Positions 1 to 6,523 of a stretch of 10,940 nucleotides of DNA are shown piece after piece. The stretch is from NCBI GenBank assembly GCA_964448755.1, contig CAYUXF010000052.1, forward strand, positions 1 to 10,940, read 5' to 3'. The first letter of the stretch is position 1, and each line of letters starts with the position of its first letter. Under the pieces are notes generated by a model. That model saw only the letters and a program-made list of their open reading frames with translations, searched no databases and had not been told where the DNA came from. The position numbers and the translations under genes were made by a program. The stretch comes from CAYUXF01 sp964448755 (GTDB taxonomy: Bacteria > Margulisbacteria > Termititenacia > Termititenacales > CAYUXF01).

Positions 1-1
1 T

Positions 2-631
2 TTAAATAATAGCTATTGAACGGCTAATATCTACTAGCTGATCAACTTCAATATTAAAAAATTTGAATAATTGTTCGGTTTTTAGAGTTCGGCCATTGAC
101 CATTTTCAGTTTAACTTTTATTTTATTTGCAGTTATTTCAGCTGTTTTAATAAAATCATTTATTTTATCTTGAATTACTTTACCTTTTTTATTTACCCGC
201 TCAAGGCAGTATTCTTTATCAGCCAAGCGCTGCAACAAAGACTCTTTATCAAGATCCCGCTTTAATTCAAGCTTATATGTAAATTCTATACTTTCACTCT
301 TTGCCAGGTCAGGACAATTTTTGTCAACCAAAACCTCTTCAACAACAATGCCCGCTGGTAAAAAACTATTGAGCTTTTTTTTAAACTCAGCTGGCTCCAT
401 GGCTTCATTTAAAAAAATCTCCGCCAGCTCATTTTCGCCAGCACATCCTAGAGACAGCGGATACGGCAAAGAAAACCGGGGATGCGGATTAAAACCACAA
501 CTATATAAGACAGGAATTGCACTTCTGGCAAAAACTCTCTCAAATAAACGCATCAGATCAAGATGAGAAATAAAGATCAAAAACCCTTTTTTTGAAAACC
601 AAAAACAATATCTGTATTTATTTTCCGTCAT
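2..631 (-). CDS. DUF2344 protein (radical SAM-associated, TIGR03936 type)
   Basis: This 209-residue protein looks complete: its TAA stop lies at the extreme left edge and its ATG is two bases after the stop of the TPR gene. The N-terminal half carries the family hallmark: a Phe-Ser-Lys-Lys segment (residues 12-15), the SHLDLMRLFERV block (22-33) and GFNPHPRFS (46-54), followed by a PLSLG turn near 58-62. From family knowledge, such proteins are encoded next to, or fused with, a B12-binding radical SAM protein, often beside ribonuclease G; their biochemical role is not established. No membrane segment or signal peptide is visible. There is no clear Shine-Dalgarno before the ATG, so translation probably depends on coupling to the upstream TPR gene. 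The partner radical SAM or rng gene is not in this window and may lie just beyond the left edge. Family assignment is firm; function is unknown. Confidence 0.88.
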   Translation of the reverse strand: MTENKYRYCFWFSKKGFLIFISHLDLMRLFERVFARSAIPVLYSCGFNPHPRFSLPYPLSLGCAGENELAEIFLNEAMEPAEFKKKLNSFLPAGIVVEEVLVDKNCPDLAKSESIEFTYKLELKRDLDKESLLQRLADKEYCLERVNKKGKVIQDKINDFIKTAEITANKIKVKLKMVNGRTLKTEQLFKFFNIEVDQLVDISRSIAII

Positions 632-633
632 AA

Positions 634-3057
634 TCAGGCCAGCTGCTTATACTTAAGCCTTCTTCTAGCTAGCTCCGGCACAACCCCGAGCTGTAAGACC
701 CTCTCCCAGCAGGAAACAGCCTTTTCGATTTCACCGTTGCTATAAAAAATATCCCCCATATTGATCTGAACAACATACATAGAATTATCCAGCGCCAGAG
801 ATTTTTCATAAAAAGCCATTGCTTCAGCATAATTGCCCTGCAAATGTTCATAAATACCCAAATTATAAAAAACTATCGGCAGTTTTTTGTTGATCGATAA
901 GGCCCGGTCAAAACACTCTTTGGCTTTAACATATTCACCCTTAATTAAATTAATTACACCATAATTATTATGAATGATCGTAAAATTAGGATCCATCTGT
1001 TCTGAGAGAAGCAGCTCATCTTCGGCCGCAGAAAAACGTCCGCGTAAAGCATGCTCAACCGCTTTATTGTTATGTTCTAAACTAAAAGAAAGATCGACAT
1101 TTTTATTTTTATATTTTTTATTATATTCCTCTGATTCGCTATTTTTAGCCCACGAACAAATGATTTTTTTGTTCGGCAAATCGTAAATAATGGCCGCCAG
1201 CGCCCGGCCCCTGATCTCTACCCAAGAAAAGCTGCGCAATTTTTCCATCCGCAGCTGTATATTTTCATAGTTAATATCATCAACCATGATCTCTTCATAA
1301 ATTGAAAGAGCTTCCTTAATAAGCCCCTGTGCCTCATACGCTAACCCAATATAGAACTGTATGCGCAGTCTTTTAGCAACATCGCTTTCTGTCAGCAATA
1401 GCAGTGATTTATTGAACTGCTCTACCGCCAGATCATAGCGCCCCTGTTCTTTAAAACAAATGCCCAGCATCTTATGAACATCATAGGCTTTTTCGGCATC
1501 TTTAACAGCTAGCTGAAATTCACCTACCGCTTCTTTAATTAAACCCTTGTGAAAATAGTTATTGGCTAATTCATAATGTAAGGAATACTTACAGGGATCG
1601 TGCGCTATTTTTTTAAAAAGTGCCGCGTTGATGGCATCAAGACGGCTCTCCGCTGCTTTTTGATAATAATAGTGAGTATCTTTATTATAAGGATCGAGCG
1701 ACAGTGCCATCTTTAAAGTAGTTGCCGCCAGATCGATCTCACCCAATTCCAGCTGGGCCCGCCCTAAAATTTGATAAGCGCCAATATTTTTTTGATCCAA
1801 GGCAATTATCGACTCCGCCTCTGCTGCCGCCCGGCGGTAATTGCCGCGCGACAAGAAGGCCCGGGCAATTATTTCACGAGCACCAACCACACGCGGATCT
1901 TTCTTTAAAATATCTCTGGCTTTCTGAACGATCTTTTCTGAATCTTCAGGCATTAATTCAACTAATTGATTAAAATACTTAAGCGCATTATCATAATCTG
2001 ATAATAATAGATAAATTTCACCCAACGACTGGATTGCCAGAGCCTGTTCCGGACATATTTTCAAAAGTGCTTTTAACTCCAAAATAACCCGGTCAATATA
2101 TTTATGGGAAAGATGGACCATTTTATTGAGCACAGTTACAGCTTCACTATAGCGGCCAGCCGCTAACAAAGCCTTGGATAAAACAAAGTAAGCCTCCGGA
2201 TAATCAGGATAAGCACGAAAAACATCTTTGATCTTTTTAACTATTATTTCCGCATCTTCTTTTTTCTTTTTCAGTGCCAATCGGTAGCAGTCCATCGCTT
2301 TATCAGGATCTCTTTTCTTTAAATAAGCGTCTGCCAAAAGATAATTAAAGCCTATATTATCTTCTATTGACTTTACCAGCTGTTCTAATTTATCAACCAG
2401 CTGTTCTGGCCGCCCGGAAGAATTTAAAACCCGCTGGTATGCAATTATGGCTTTTTGATAATTGCCATGTTTAACATAAAGATCCGCTAAAATTAACCAG
2501 GCGGCAATATTGTTCTCGTCAAAAGCTATAGCCTCTTCATAAAGCCTGATAGCGTTATAATTATCCTGTTTATCCAAATAAATACCGGCCAAAACTTCAA
2601 CTAGAGAACTGTTGCGCAAATTATTACGGCGGGCTTTTTCCAGAACCTCAACAACAATATCTAAATTAAGTTCTTTGTGTTTTCTCACCAGCTTAAGCAA
2701 GAGAGAAATTATTTCGCTGTCCATCGGCAAAAGATCAAGATAATCGGATATTTCTAAAAGAGCATCGGGAATAGCATTCTCCGCAATATGCAAATTGATC
2801 AGCGCTTTGCGCAACTCCATATTCTTAGGTTTAGCTTGCAGCGTTTTTTCATAACGCAAAACAATTGTCGGCAAAAAATAGCGGTCAATAGTTAAAAATT
2901 TAGCAAAAATATCGGCCGCTTTTAAGTATTGATCATGATCAAAATAGATCTCGCCTAAAGAAGAGATATATTTTTTATTATAAGGGTCGCGCTCTATTTT
3001 TTTTTCTAAATTGGCGACAACCTCTTTAAATGTAGCCGTTTGGGCAATCTGCTGCAT
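634..3057 (-). CDS. Large tetratricopeptide-repeat (TPR) protein
   Basis: An 807-residue protein built almost wholly of TPR-like helical repeats, with recurring A-x-Y/F, G-x-Y-x-x-A and D/P-x-N signatures (for example around 188-210, 294-312, 345-366, 497-517, 530-550, 697-717 and 731-751). It has no signal peptide or membrane segment, so it is probably cytoplasmic or peripheral and acts as a protein-protein scaffold. Residues about 186-393 follow a longer period of about 52 residues: a TPR pair plus an extra helix. Residues about 606-660 break the repeat with a short stretch that looks strand-rich (AAIIYDL, KKIICSW) followed by a Lys/Asn/Glu-rich linker. The ATG lies 6 bases after the stop of the LptF/G gene, with only a weak upstream purine signal, and the stop is 2 bases before the DUF2344 gene, so it is co-transcribed with both. 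The partner is unknown; a role in envelope assembly is only a guess from position. Confidence 0.85.
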   Translation of the reverse strand: MQQIAQTATFKEVVANLEKKIERDPYNKKYISSLGEIYFDHDQYLKAADIFAKFLTIDRYFLPTIVLRYEKTLQAKPKNMELRKALINLHIAENAIPDALLEISDYLDLLPMDSEIISLLLKLVRKHKELNLDIVVEVLEKARRNNLRNSSLVEVLAGIYLDKQDNYNAIRLYEEAIAFDENNIAAWLILADLYVKHGNYQKAIIAYQRVLNSSGRPEQLVDKLEQLVKSIEDNIGFNYLLADAYLKKRDPDKAMDCYRLALKKKKEDAEIIVKKIKDVFRAYPDYPEAYFVLSKALLAAGRYSEAVTVLNKMVHLSHKYIDRVILELKALLKICPEQALAIQSLGEIYLLLSDYDNALKYFNQLVELMPEDSEKIVQKARDILKKDPRVVGAREIIARAFLSRGNYRRAAAEAESIIALDQKNIGAYQILGRAQLELGEIDLAATTLKMALSLDPYNKDTHYYYQKAAESRLDAINAALFKKIAHDPCKYSLHYELANNYFHKGLIKEAVGEFQLAVKDAEKAYDVHKMLGICFKEQGRYDLAVEQFNKSLLLLTESDVAKRLRIQFYIGLAYEAQGLIKEALSIYEEIMVDDINYENIQLRMEKLRSFSWVEIRGRALAAIIYDLPNKKIICSWAKNSESEEYNKKYKNKNVDLSFSLEHNNKAVEHALRGRFSAAEDELLLSEQMDPNFTIIHNNYGVINLIKGEYVKAKECFDRALSINKKLPIVFYNLGIYEHLQGNYAEAMAFYEKSLALDNSMYVVQINMGDIFYSNGEIEKAVSCWERVLQLGVVPELARRRLKYKQLA
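1072..1242 (-). other. Non-TPR insert within the TPR protein
   Basis: Residues about 606-662 interrupt the TPR array. The segment contains VEIRGRALAAIIYDL and KKIICSW, which look like beta strands, and then a Lys/Asn/Glu-rich stretch (KNSESEEYNKKYKNKN). It then rejoins a helical repeat near 662. No known domain is recognised. It divides the protein into an upper array (1-605) and a short C-terminal array (662-807). Confidence 0.45.
1879..2502 (-). repeat. Protein-level repeats of about 52 residues within the TPR gene
   Basis: Residues 186-393 of the TPR protein divide into four units starting near 186, 237, 290 and 342, each 51-53 residues long. Each unit has a TPR-like helix pair (pattern L-x-x-x-Y/L-x-x-x-G-x-Y/D-x-x-A) and then an extra helix around I/L-V-x-K-x-x-x-I/L before a Pro and an Ala-rich turn. 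After residue 394 the spacing returns to about 34. The units are diverged in sequence and are not DNA-level tandem repeats. Two more diverged units of similar length may exist near residues 34-86 and 87-138. Confidence 0.55.
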
Positions 3058-3063
3058 AATTTA

Positions 3064-4200
3064 TTATTCCGTTTTAGTTCGATAATGGATCAATAGCACA
3101 GCAATAATAGCAAAAATAATATTGGGCGCCCAGGCGGCCAGAACTGGTGAAATAAGAGCACCACGACCCAGCGAACGAAAAACCGCCGTTACAAAAAAAT
3201 AAAATCCAACCGACAAAAGAGCGGATAAAACAGCAGCAACAATACCCCAGAGATCTTTACCATTCCTGATAAAAAGCAAAGACAAAGCAACACCGGTTAA
3301 AGAAAAAATAAAACAGGCCATTGGCGTAGCATATTTCATATAATATTCTACTTTTAGTGTCTCAGTTGAAACACCGCCGGCATCGAGCTTATTGATCCGC
3401 TCTTTAAGTTCTTTACTGCTCATTTGGCGCGGCGTATTTTGATTGCGGTAATAATTATAAAATTCGTTATCTACAAACAATGTCATATTATCAAAAGTCC
3501 CCTGATATTTAATTATGCCGTTGGCGCTATATTTATGAATTACCCCTTGCTCTAAGACCCACACCCGACCGTCCCAGGAAGCTTTCTTAGCAGTAACCAC
3601 CCGCGGAAAATCGCCAGCTATTTCATACATAACAATATTTTCCATTTTATTATCCGGAAAAATTTTGCCAACATAAAAATACCGCTCATTGGATTCTTTA
3701 AAAAAAGTGTTTTCCAGAATATCAGGAGAAGGTTTTTTTAAAACAGCGTGTTCAATCAGTTTATCGGAAACTTTATTGGCCCAGGGAACCAGTAATTCAT
3801 TAGTAAAAAAAGAAAGCCCGAAAATTAAAAAACCGGTAACAATAATGGGCGCCACGATCCGTCCTAAAGAAAGCCCGCCGGTCCGCATAACCGTTATCTC
3901 ACTGTCTTTGGCAAGCCTAATTATCACAATTAAAGTTGCAAACAATACCGCCATGGGATAAAAAAGGACCATAATTGCCGGAACTTTGTAGATCAACAGC
4001 TTCATAACTATTAAAAATGGTATCCCGTTATTGATGAACATATCAATTAACGTAAAAACAATATCGACCATGCCGATAACGACCAGGCCGATCATGCCAA
4101 AAACAAAAGGACCGGCAACTTCAGAAAAAAGATACCGGTCAAGTATTTTCAACTTTGAAAAAAAAGAAATTCTAAAAAAAGACTTTATTTGGTCTACCAC
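3064..4200 (-). CDS. LptF/LptG (YjgP/YjgQ) family permease
   Basis: A 378-residue inner-membrane protein of the LptF/LptG family, whose members form the transmembrane part of the LptB2FG ABC exporter that extracts lipopolysaccharide from the inner membrane. The layout is typical: the ILDRYLFSEVAGPF start signature (residues 19-32), three N-terminal membrane spans (about 32-54, 65-95 and 112-134), a periplasmic beta-rich domain (about 160-260), and three C-terminal spans (about 291-311, 318-341 and 350-372). The conserved cytoplasmic loop EITVMRTGGLS (101-111) between the second and third spans fits the site that contacts LptB. The start is a GTG that overlaps the rpsU stop region by 7 bases, suggesting coupled translation. 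Family members usually begin close to the ILDRYL motif, so the first ~15 residues are an extension; a TTG at residue 16 exists but lacks a ribosome site. Whether it is LptF or LptG cannot be told from one copy; the ATPase and the second permease are not in the window. Confidence 0.9.
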   Translation of the reverse strand: MVDQIKSFFRISFFSKLKILDRYLFSEVAGPFVFGMIGLVVIGMVDIVFTLIDMFINNGIPFLIVMKLLIYKVPAIMVLFYPMAVLFATLIVIIRLAKDSEITVMRTGGLSLGRIVAPIIVTGFLIFGLSFFTNELLVPWANKVSDKLIEHAVLKKPSPDILENTFFKESNERYFYVGKIFPDNKMENIVMYEIAGDFPRVVTAKKASWDGRVWVLEQGVIHKYSANGIIKYQGTFDNMTLFVDNEFYNYYRNQNTPRQMSSKELKERINKLDAGGVSTETLKVEYYMKYATPMACFIFSLTGVALSLLFIRNGKDLWGIVAAVLSALLSVGFYFFVTAVFRSLGRGALISPVLAAWAPNIIFAIIAVLLIHYRTKTE

Positions 4201-4391
4201 TCTTCAGCAATTTGACGTCTTCTATTATCGCGGTCACGCTGTCTTTTGAGTTTTTTTCTCTTTTCAGAAGGTTTTTCATAACACTCTTTATCGCGGACTA
4301 TCTGGATAATATTCTCATTTTTAACCTGCCGCTTAAATCTTCTGAGCATTCTCTCAATATCTTCATCATGTCTTGCTTCTATTTCAGCCAC
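4194..4391 (-). CDS. rpsU: 30S ribosomal protein S21 (bS21)
   Basis: A small basic protein of the 30S subunit; S21 helps initiation by placing the mRNA near the anti-Shine-Dalgarno end of 16S rRNA. The LRRFKR core, the CYEKPSEKRKK segment and the Arg/Lys-rich C-terminal helix are diagnostic. I set the start at the GTG at 4391-4389, giving 65 residues beginning MAEIEAR. This start is preceded by a perfect GGAGG five bases upstream and aligns without gaps to the usual S21 N-terminus, where about 17 residues precede the LRRFKR core. A longer reading from the TTG at 4403 would put the ribosome-binding site inside the coding region and add four residues not found in the family. It lies 60 bases after the rodZ stop, and its last codons overlap the LptF/G start. 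Confidence 0.95.
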   Translation of the reverse strand: MAEIEARHDEDIERMLRRFKRQVKNENIIQIVRDKECYEKPSEKRKKLKRQRDRDNRRRQIAEEW

Positions 4392-4396
4392 AACTT

Positions 4397-4401
4397 CCTC
4401 C
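4397..4401 (-). promoter_or_regulatory. Ribosome-binding site that fixes the rpsU start
   Basis: The minus strand reads GGAGG here, followed by the 5-base spacer AAGTT and then GTG. This is the strongest ribosome site near the gene and decides for the GTG start at 4391 over the in-frame TTG at 4403, which overlaps the site itself. Confidence 0.85.
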
Positions 4402-4436
4402 AAACTAATATTTTACTAATTAAATAATGCCGCTAA

Positions 4437-4463
4437 TTTATAATAAGTAAGCTAAAAAGTAAA
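4437..4463 (-). promoter_or_regulatory. Possible weak promoter before rpsU
   Basis: On the minus strand a TATAAA (4442-4437) matches the sigma-70 -10 box at five of six positions. A TTTACT (4463-4458) matches -35 at four of six, but with a short spacer of 15 bases. It sits at the end of rodZ and in the 60-base AT-rich gap before rpsU. Such matches arise easily in AT-rich DNA, so this is tentative. A separate promoter would make sense because S21 is needed in larger amounts than RodZ. Confidence 0.2.
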
Positions 4464-5777
4464 TAGAGCATCTTCTTCTGACTGCTCTTTTTTCTTGTTT
4501 TCTTCAGCTTTTTTAGCTTCCTCCAGCTCTTTTTTGCTTGGTTTAGCTTTCTCGGCCTGATCAGTAATATTTTGCGATACTTTTTGCACTACTTTTTCCG
4601 CCTCTTTTTTGGCCGTAGCAGTAATTTCTTTAACATTTTCAGTTAAGGCGTTCTCATCATAATAACTAAGTTGTTTTTTCTCTTTTTTTTCTTCAACAAC
4701 CGGCGCAACTGGCTCTTCTTTTTTCTCCACAGGAGCTGCAGACTGAATTGACTCAGGAGCAGAGCGGCCGTCTTCAGGATAATAGGTATTTTCAACAGCC
4801 TCAAATTTATCGGCCATTTTCTGAACAGCTCCACCATTAACAGATAATTCTAGGTTGCGTGGAAGGGTTGACTTGATCCTGATATATTGAGTTGCTTCCC
4901 AGTACCTGTTCTCACCGCGTTCCATATAACCTTTAAAAACCAGCCGTCCGTCCATAACAACCGTAACATAATTTCTACCAATGGCTGTCGCGCTGATAAA
5001 CACCAAATTGCTGTTAATTTTTTGCTGTAGAACCTCAGGCGCCAAAACAGACTCCAACTGGGCAACATCTTCTTTTTGACGAGGATTGGTCTTGATCTCG
5101 CCAACCGTATTTCTAAAATAAAAATTACTAAGCATAATCGCAAAAACTACCAGACCGATAGCGGTGCTGGCTATTGTTACTGTTTTTTTGTTTTGTCGGC
5201 CCCTTACTTCACTGGTGTAATTAAAACCACTGGCATTCATATTGCGCAAAGCACGAGGAATATAAAAGTTTTTCGGTGTAGTAGGGCCTAACTTTATCTC
5301 ATTAGGATTGCGCGGACCATTGCTACCAACAGCCTCACCAGGATAAAGACGATTAAACTCATCAATAAGCGGGTCTTTATCTATACCTAAAAAATCAGCA
5401 TATATTTTGATATAGCCTCTGGCAACAAGCAAATTCGGCAATGATTCAAAGTTATCACTTTCCAAGCACTCTAAATATTTTTTACGGATCTTGGTCGCTT
5501 CATATATTTTGCCAAAATCAACATCATTGGCCAAGCGCGCTTCTTTTAATATTTTGCCTATTGAAAAAGAACGCTCCTGTTCTTTTTTCTTTTTTTCACT
5601 TCTCTCTGTAAAAAAGGAATGTTTTTCCGGCTCTTTTTTTAGGTCTTTGAACTCAAAAGATACATCTTCTTTGTTATCAGCATTCTCAGTGGCTTGCTCT
5701 TGACTGCCATCAGACGTGTTATTTAACGGTAATTCTTGTTCCTGGTTGTTTGTGTTTTTTTCATCATTTTCAAACAT
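4452..5777 (-). CDS. rodZ: RodZ-like HTH membrane protein with DUF4115 domain
   Basis: A 441-residue bitopic protein resembling RodZ, the factor that links the MreB cytoskeleton to cell-wall growth. An acidic, polar N-terminal extension (1-70) precedes an HTH_25-type helix-turn-helix (about 71-143, with IGKILKEAR, KIRKKYLECLE and LVARGYIKIYADFLGID). A linker leads to one membrane span (about 199-220), preceded by basic residues (RGRQNKK) as expected for N-in topology. A beta-rich DUF4115-like domain (about 258-330) and a Lys/Glu/Ala-rich tail (347-436) follow outside the membrane. The ATG has a good site (GAGGGG, 5-base spacer) and lies inside the end of rluB, overlapping it by 55 bases. RodZ proteins usually begin close to the HTH, so the 70-residue extension is unusual. 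No in-frame Met lies between it and the HTH. The family is sure; the MreB-binding role is inferred. Confidence 0.88.
   Translation of the reverse strand: MFENDEKNTNNQEQELPLNNTSDGSQEQATENADNKEDVSFEFKDLKKEPEKHSFFTERSEKKKKEQERSFSIGKILKEARLANDVDFGKIYEATKIRKKYLECLESDNFESLPNLLVARGYIKIYADFLGIDKDPLIDEFNRLYPGEAVGSNGPRNPNEIKLGPTTPKNFYIPRALRNMNASGFNYTSEVRGRQNKKTVTIASTAIGLVVFAIMLSNFYFRNTVGEIKTNPRQKEDVAQLESVLAPEVLQQKINSNLVFISATAIGRNYVTVVMDGRLVFKGYMERGENRYWEATQYIRIKSTLPRNLELSVNGGAVQKMADKFEAVENTYYPEDGRSAPESIQSAAPVEKKEEPVAPVVEEKKEKKQLSYYDENALTENVKEITATAKKEAEKVVQKVSQNITDQAEKAKPSKKELEEAKKAEENKKKEQSEEDALFTF
4470..4739 (-). other. Low-complexity Lys/Glu/Ala/Val C-terminal tail of RodZ-like protein
   Basis: Residues 347-436 of the RodZ-like protein are rich in Lys, Glu, Ala and Val (runs such as EKKEEP, EEKKEKKQ, EEAKKAEENKKKEQ), predicted disordered or helical-charged, on the periplasmic side of the membrane span. 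It is a coding region of biased composition, not a separate gene. Confidence 0.6.
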
Positions 5778-6523
5778 CTCTGCCCCTCTATCCCTGTTAT
5801 TTTTCTCAAACCGGATATCTCTTGTTGAGTTAATTTTCTTTTTTGCCCCGGCTTCAAACCCTGCAGTGTTAAAAATGCAAACTTAACACGCATTAGACTT
5901 AAAACATCGCTACCTACAGCCTCGACCATTCGTCGGATCTGTCTATTTTTACCCTCGCGTATAGTTATATAAAACTCTGTATACTCTTTGTTTTGGCCAA
6001 TAAGCTCTATTACAGCAGGAGCTGTAATTCCATCTGACAATTTTACACCATTTTTTAAAATATTCAATTTATCTTCTGTTAATAGGCCGCTGGACCGGAC
6101 ATAATATTTCTTCGCAACCTTATACCTGGGGTGAATTAAGCGGTTTGTCAACTCCCCATCATTGGTAACCAGGATCAACCCGGCAGTATTGCGGTCAAGC
6201 CGACCGATAGGATGCAGACCTTCACCCGGCTCAAAATATTCCGCAATTGTTTTGCGTTCCTTGGGATCATCCATCGTCACTAGAACATCACGCGGCTTAT
6301 TAAAAAGATAATATTTTAATTTCTTCTTGTTAATTATCTGACCGTCAACTTCTACGCGATCTTTACCGGAAACCTTAACACCTAACTCGGTAACAACCTT
6401 GCCATTAACGCTGACCTTACCGGCTAGAATCAATTCTTCTGCACCACGTCTGGACGCCAGACCGGCAGAAGCGATCACTTTTTGTAAACGTTCCTCCGTA
6501 TTATGCTGATTAAACGTTTTCAT
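5723..6523 (-). CDS. rluB: 23S rRNA pseudouridine synthase, RluB/RsuA family
   Basis: This enzyme isomerises a uridine of rRNA to pseudouridine; RluB of E. coli acts on U2605 of 23S rRNA, and the family member next to scpB in many bacteria is annotated this way. An S4 RNA-binding domain (about 11-58, with RLQKVIASAGLASRR and VSVNGKVV) precedes the catalytic domain. The GRLDRNTAGL motif (107-116) holds the catalytic Asp110, LIHPRYKVAKKYY follows, and EGKNRQIRRM lies near 190-199. I start at the ATG at 6523, giving 266 residues. An in-frame TTG three codons upstream (6532) is possible, and neither has a clear ribosome site. The ATG overlaps the end of scpB by 14 bases, so coupled translation is likely. 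The family fold ends near residue 237; the last ~28 residues are a basic tail, of which 18 codons overlap the rodZ start. Target position is inferred from family. Confidence 0.92.
   Translation of the reverse strand: MKTFNQHNTEERLQKVIASAGLASRRGAEELILAGKVSVNGKVVTELGVKVSGKDRVEVDGQIINKKKLKYYLFNKPRDVLVTMDDPKERKTIAEYFEPGEGLHPIGRLDRNTAGLILVTNDGELTNRLIHPRYKVAKKYYVRSSGLLTEDKLNILKNGVKLSDGITAPAVIELIGQNKEYTEFYITIREGKNRQIRRMVEAVGSDVLSLMRVKFAFLTLQGLKPGQKRKLTQQEISGLRKITGIEGQRCLKMMKKTQTTRNKNYR
5783..5788 (-). promoter_or_regulatory. Ribosome-binding site for rodZ inside the rluB coding end
   Basis: The minus strand reads GAGGGG five bases before the rodZ ATG at 5777. It is embedded in the last codons of rluB, supporting the ATG start and hence the long N-terminal extension of the RodZ-like protein. 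Confidence 0.7.

Noticed and set aside
321..566. Plus-strand open frame opposite the DUF2344 gene
   Set aside because: Antisense to conserved DUF2344 codons and without recognisable features.
4404..4451. Possible transcription terminator between rodZ and rpsU
   Set aside because: The gap is AT-rich with repeated ATTAG but has no GC-rich stem followed by a U-run on the minus strand.
4643..5143. Minus-strand open frames of 64 and 97 codons in another frame of rodZ
   Set aside because: They overlap the RodZ-like gene in a shifted frame; their composition looks like out-of-frame reading of Lys/Glu-rich codons.
5490..5777. Possibility that RodZ starts just before its HTH, making the N-terminal extension untranslated
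   Set aside because: No ATG, GTG or TTG with a suitable site lies there; an AGGAG is followed by an ATA codon, while the ATG at 5777 has a good ribosome site.
5723..5800. Frameshift joining rluB and rodZ
   Set aside because: Both proteins have complete domains and rodZ has its own ribosome site and ATG, so a fusion is not needed to explain the overlap.
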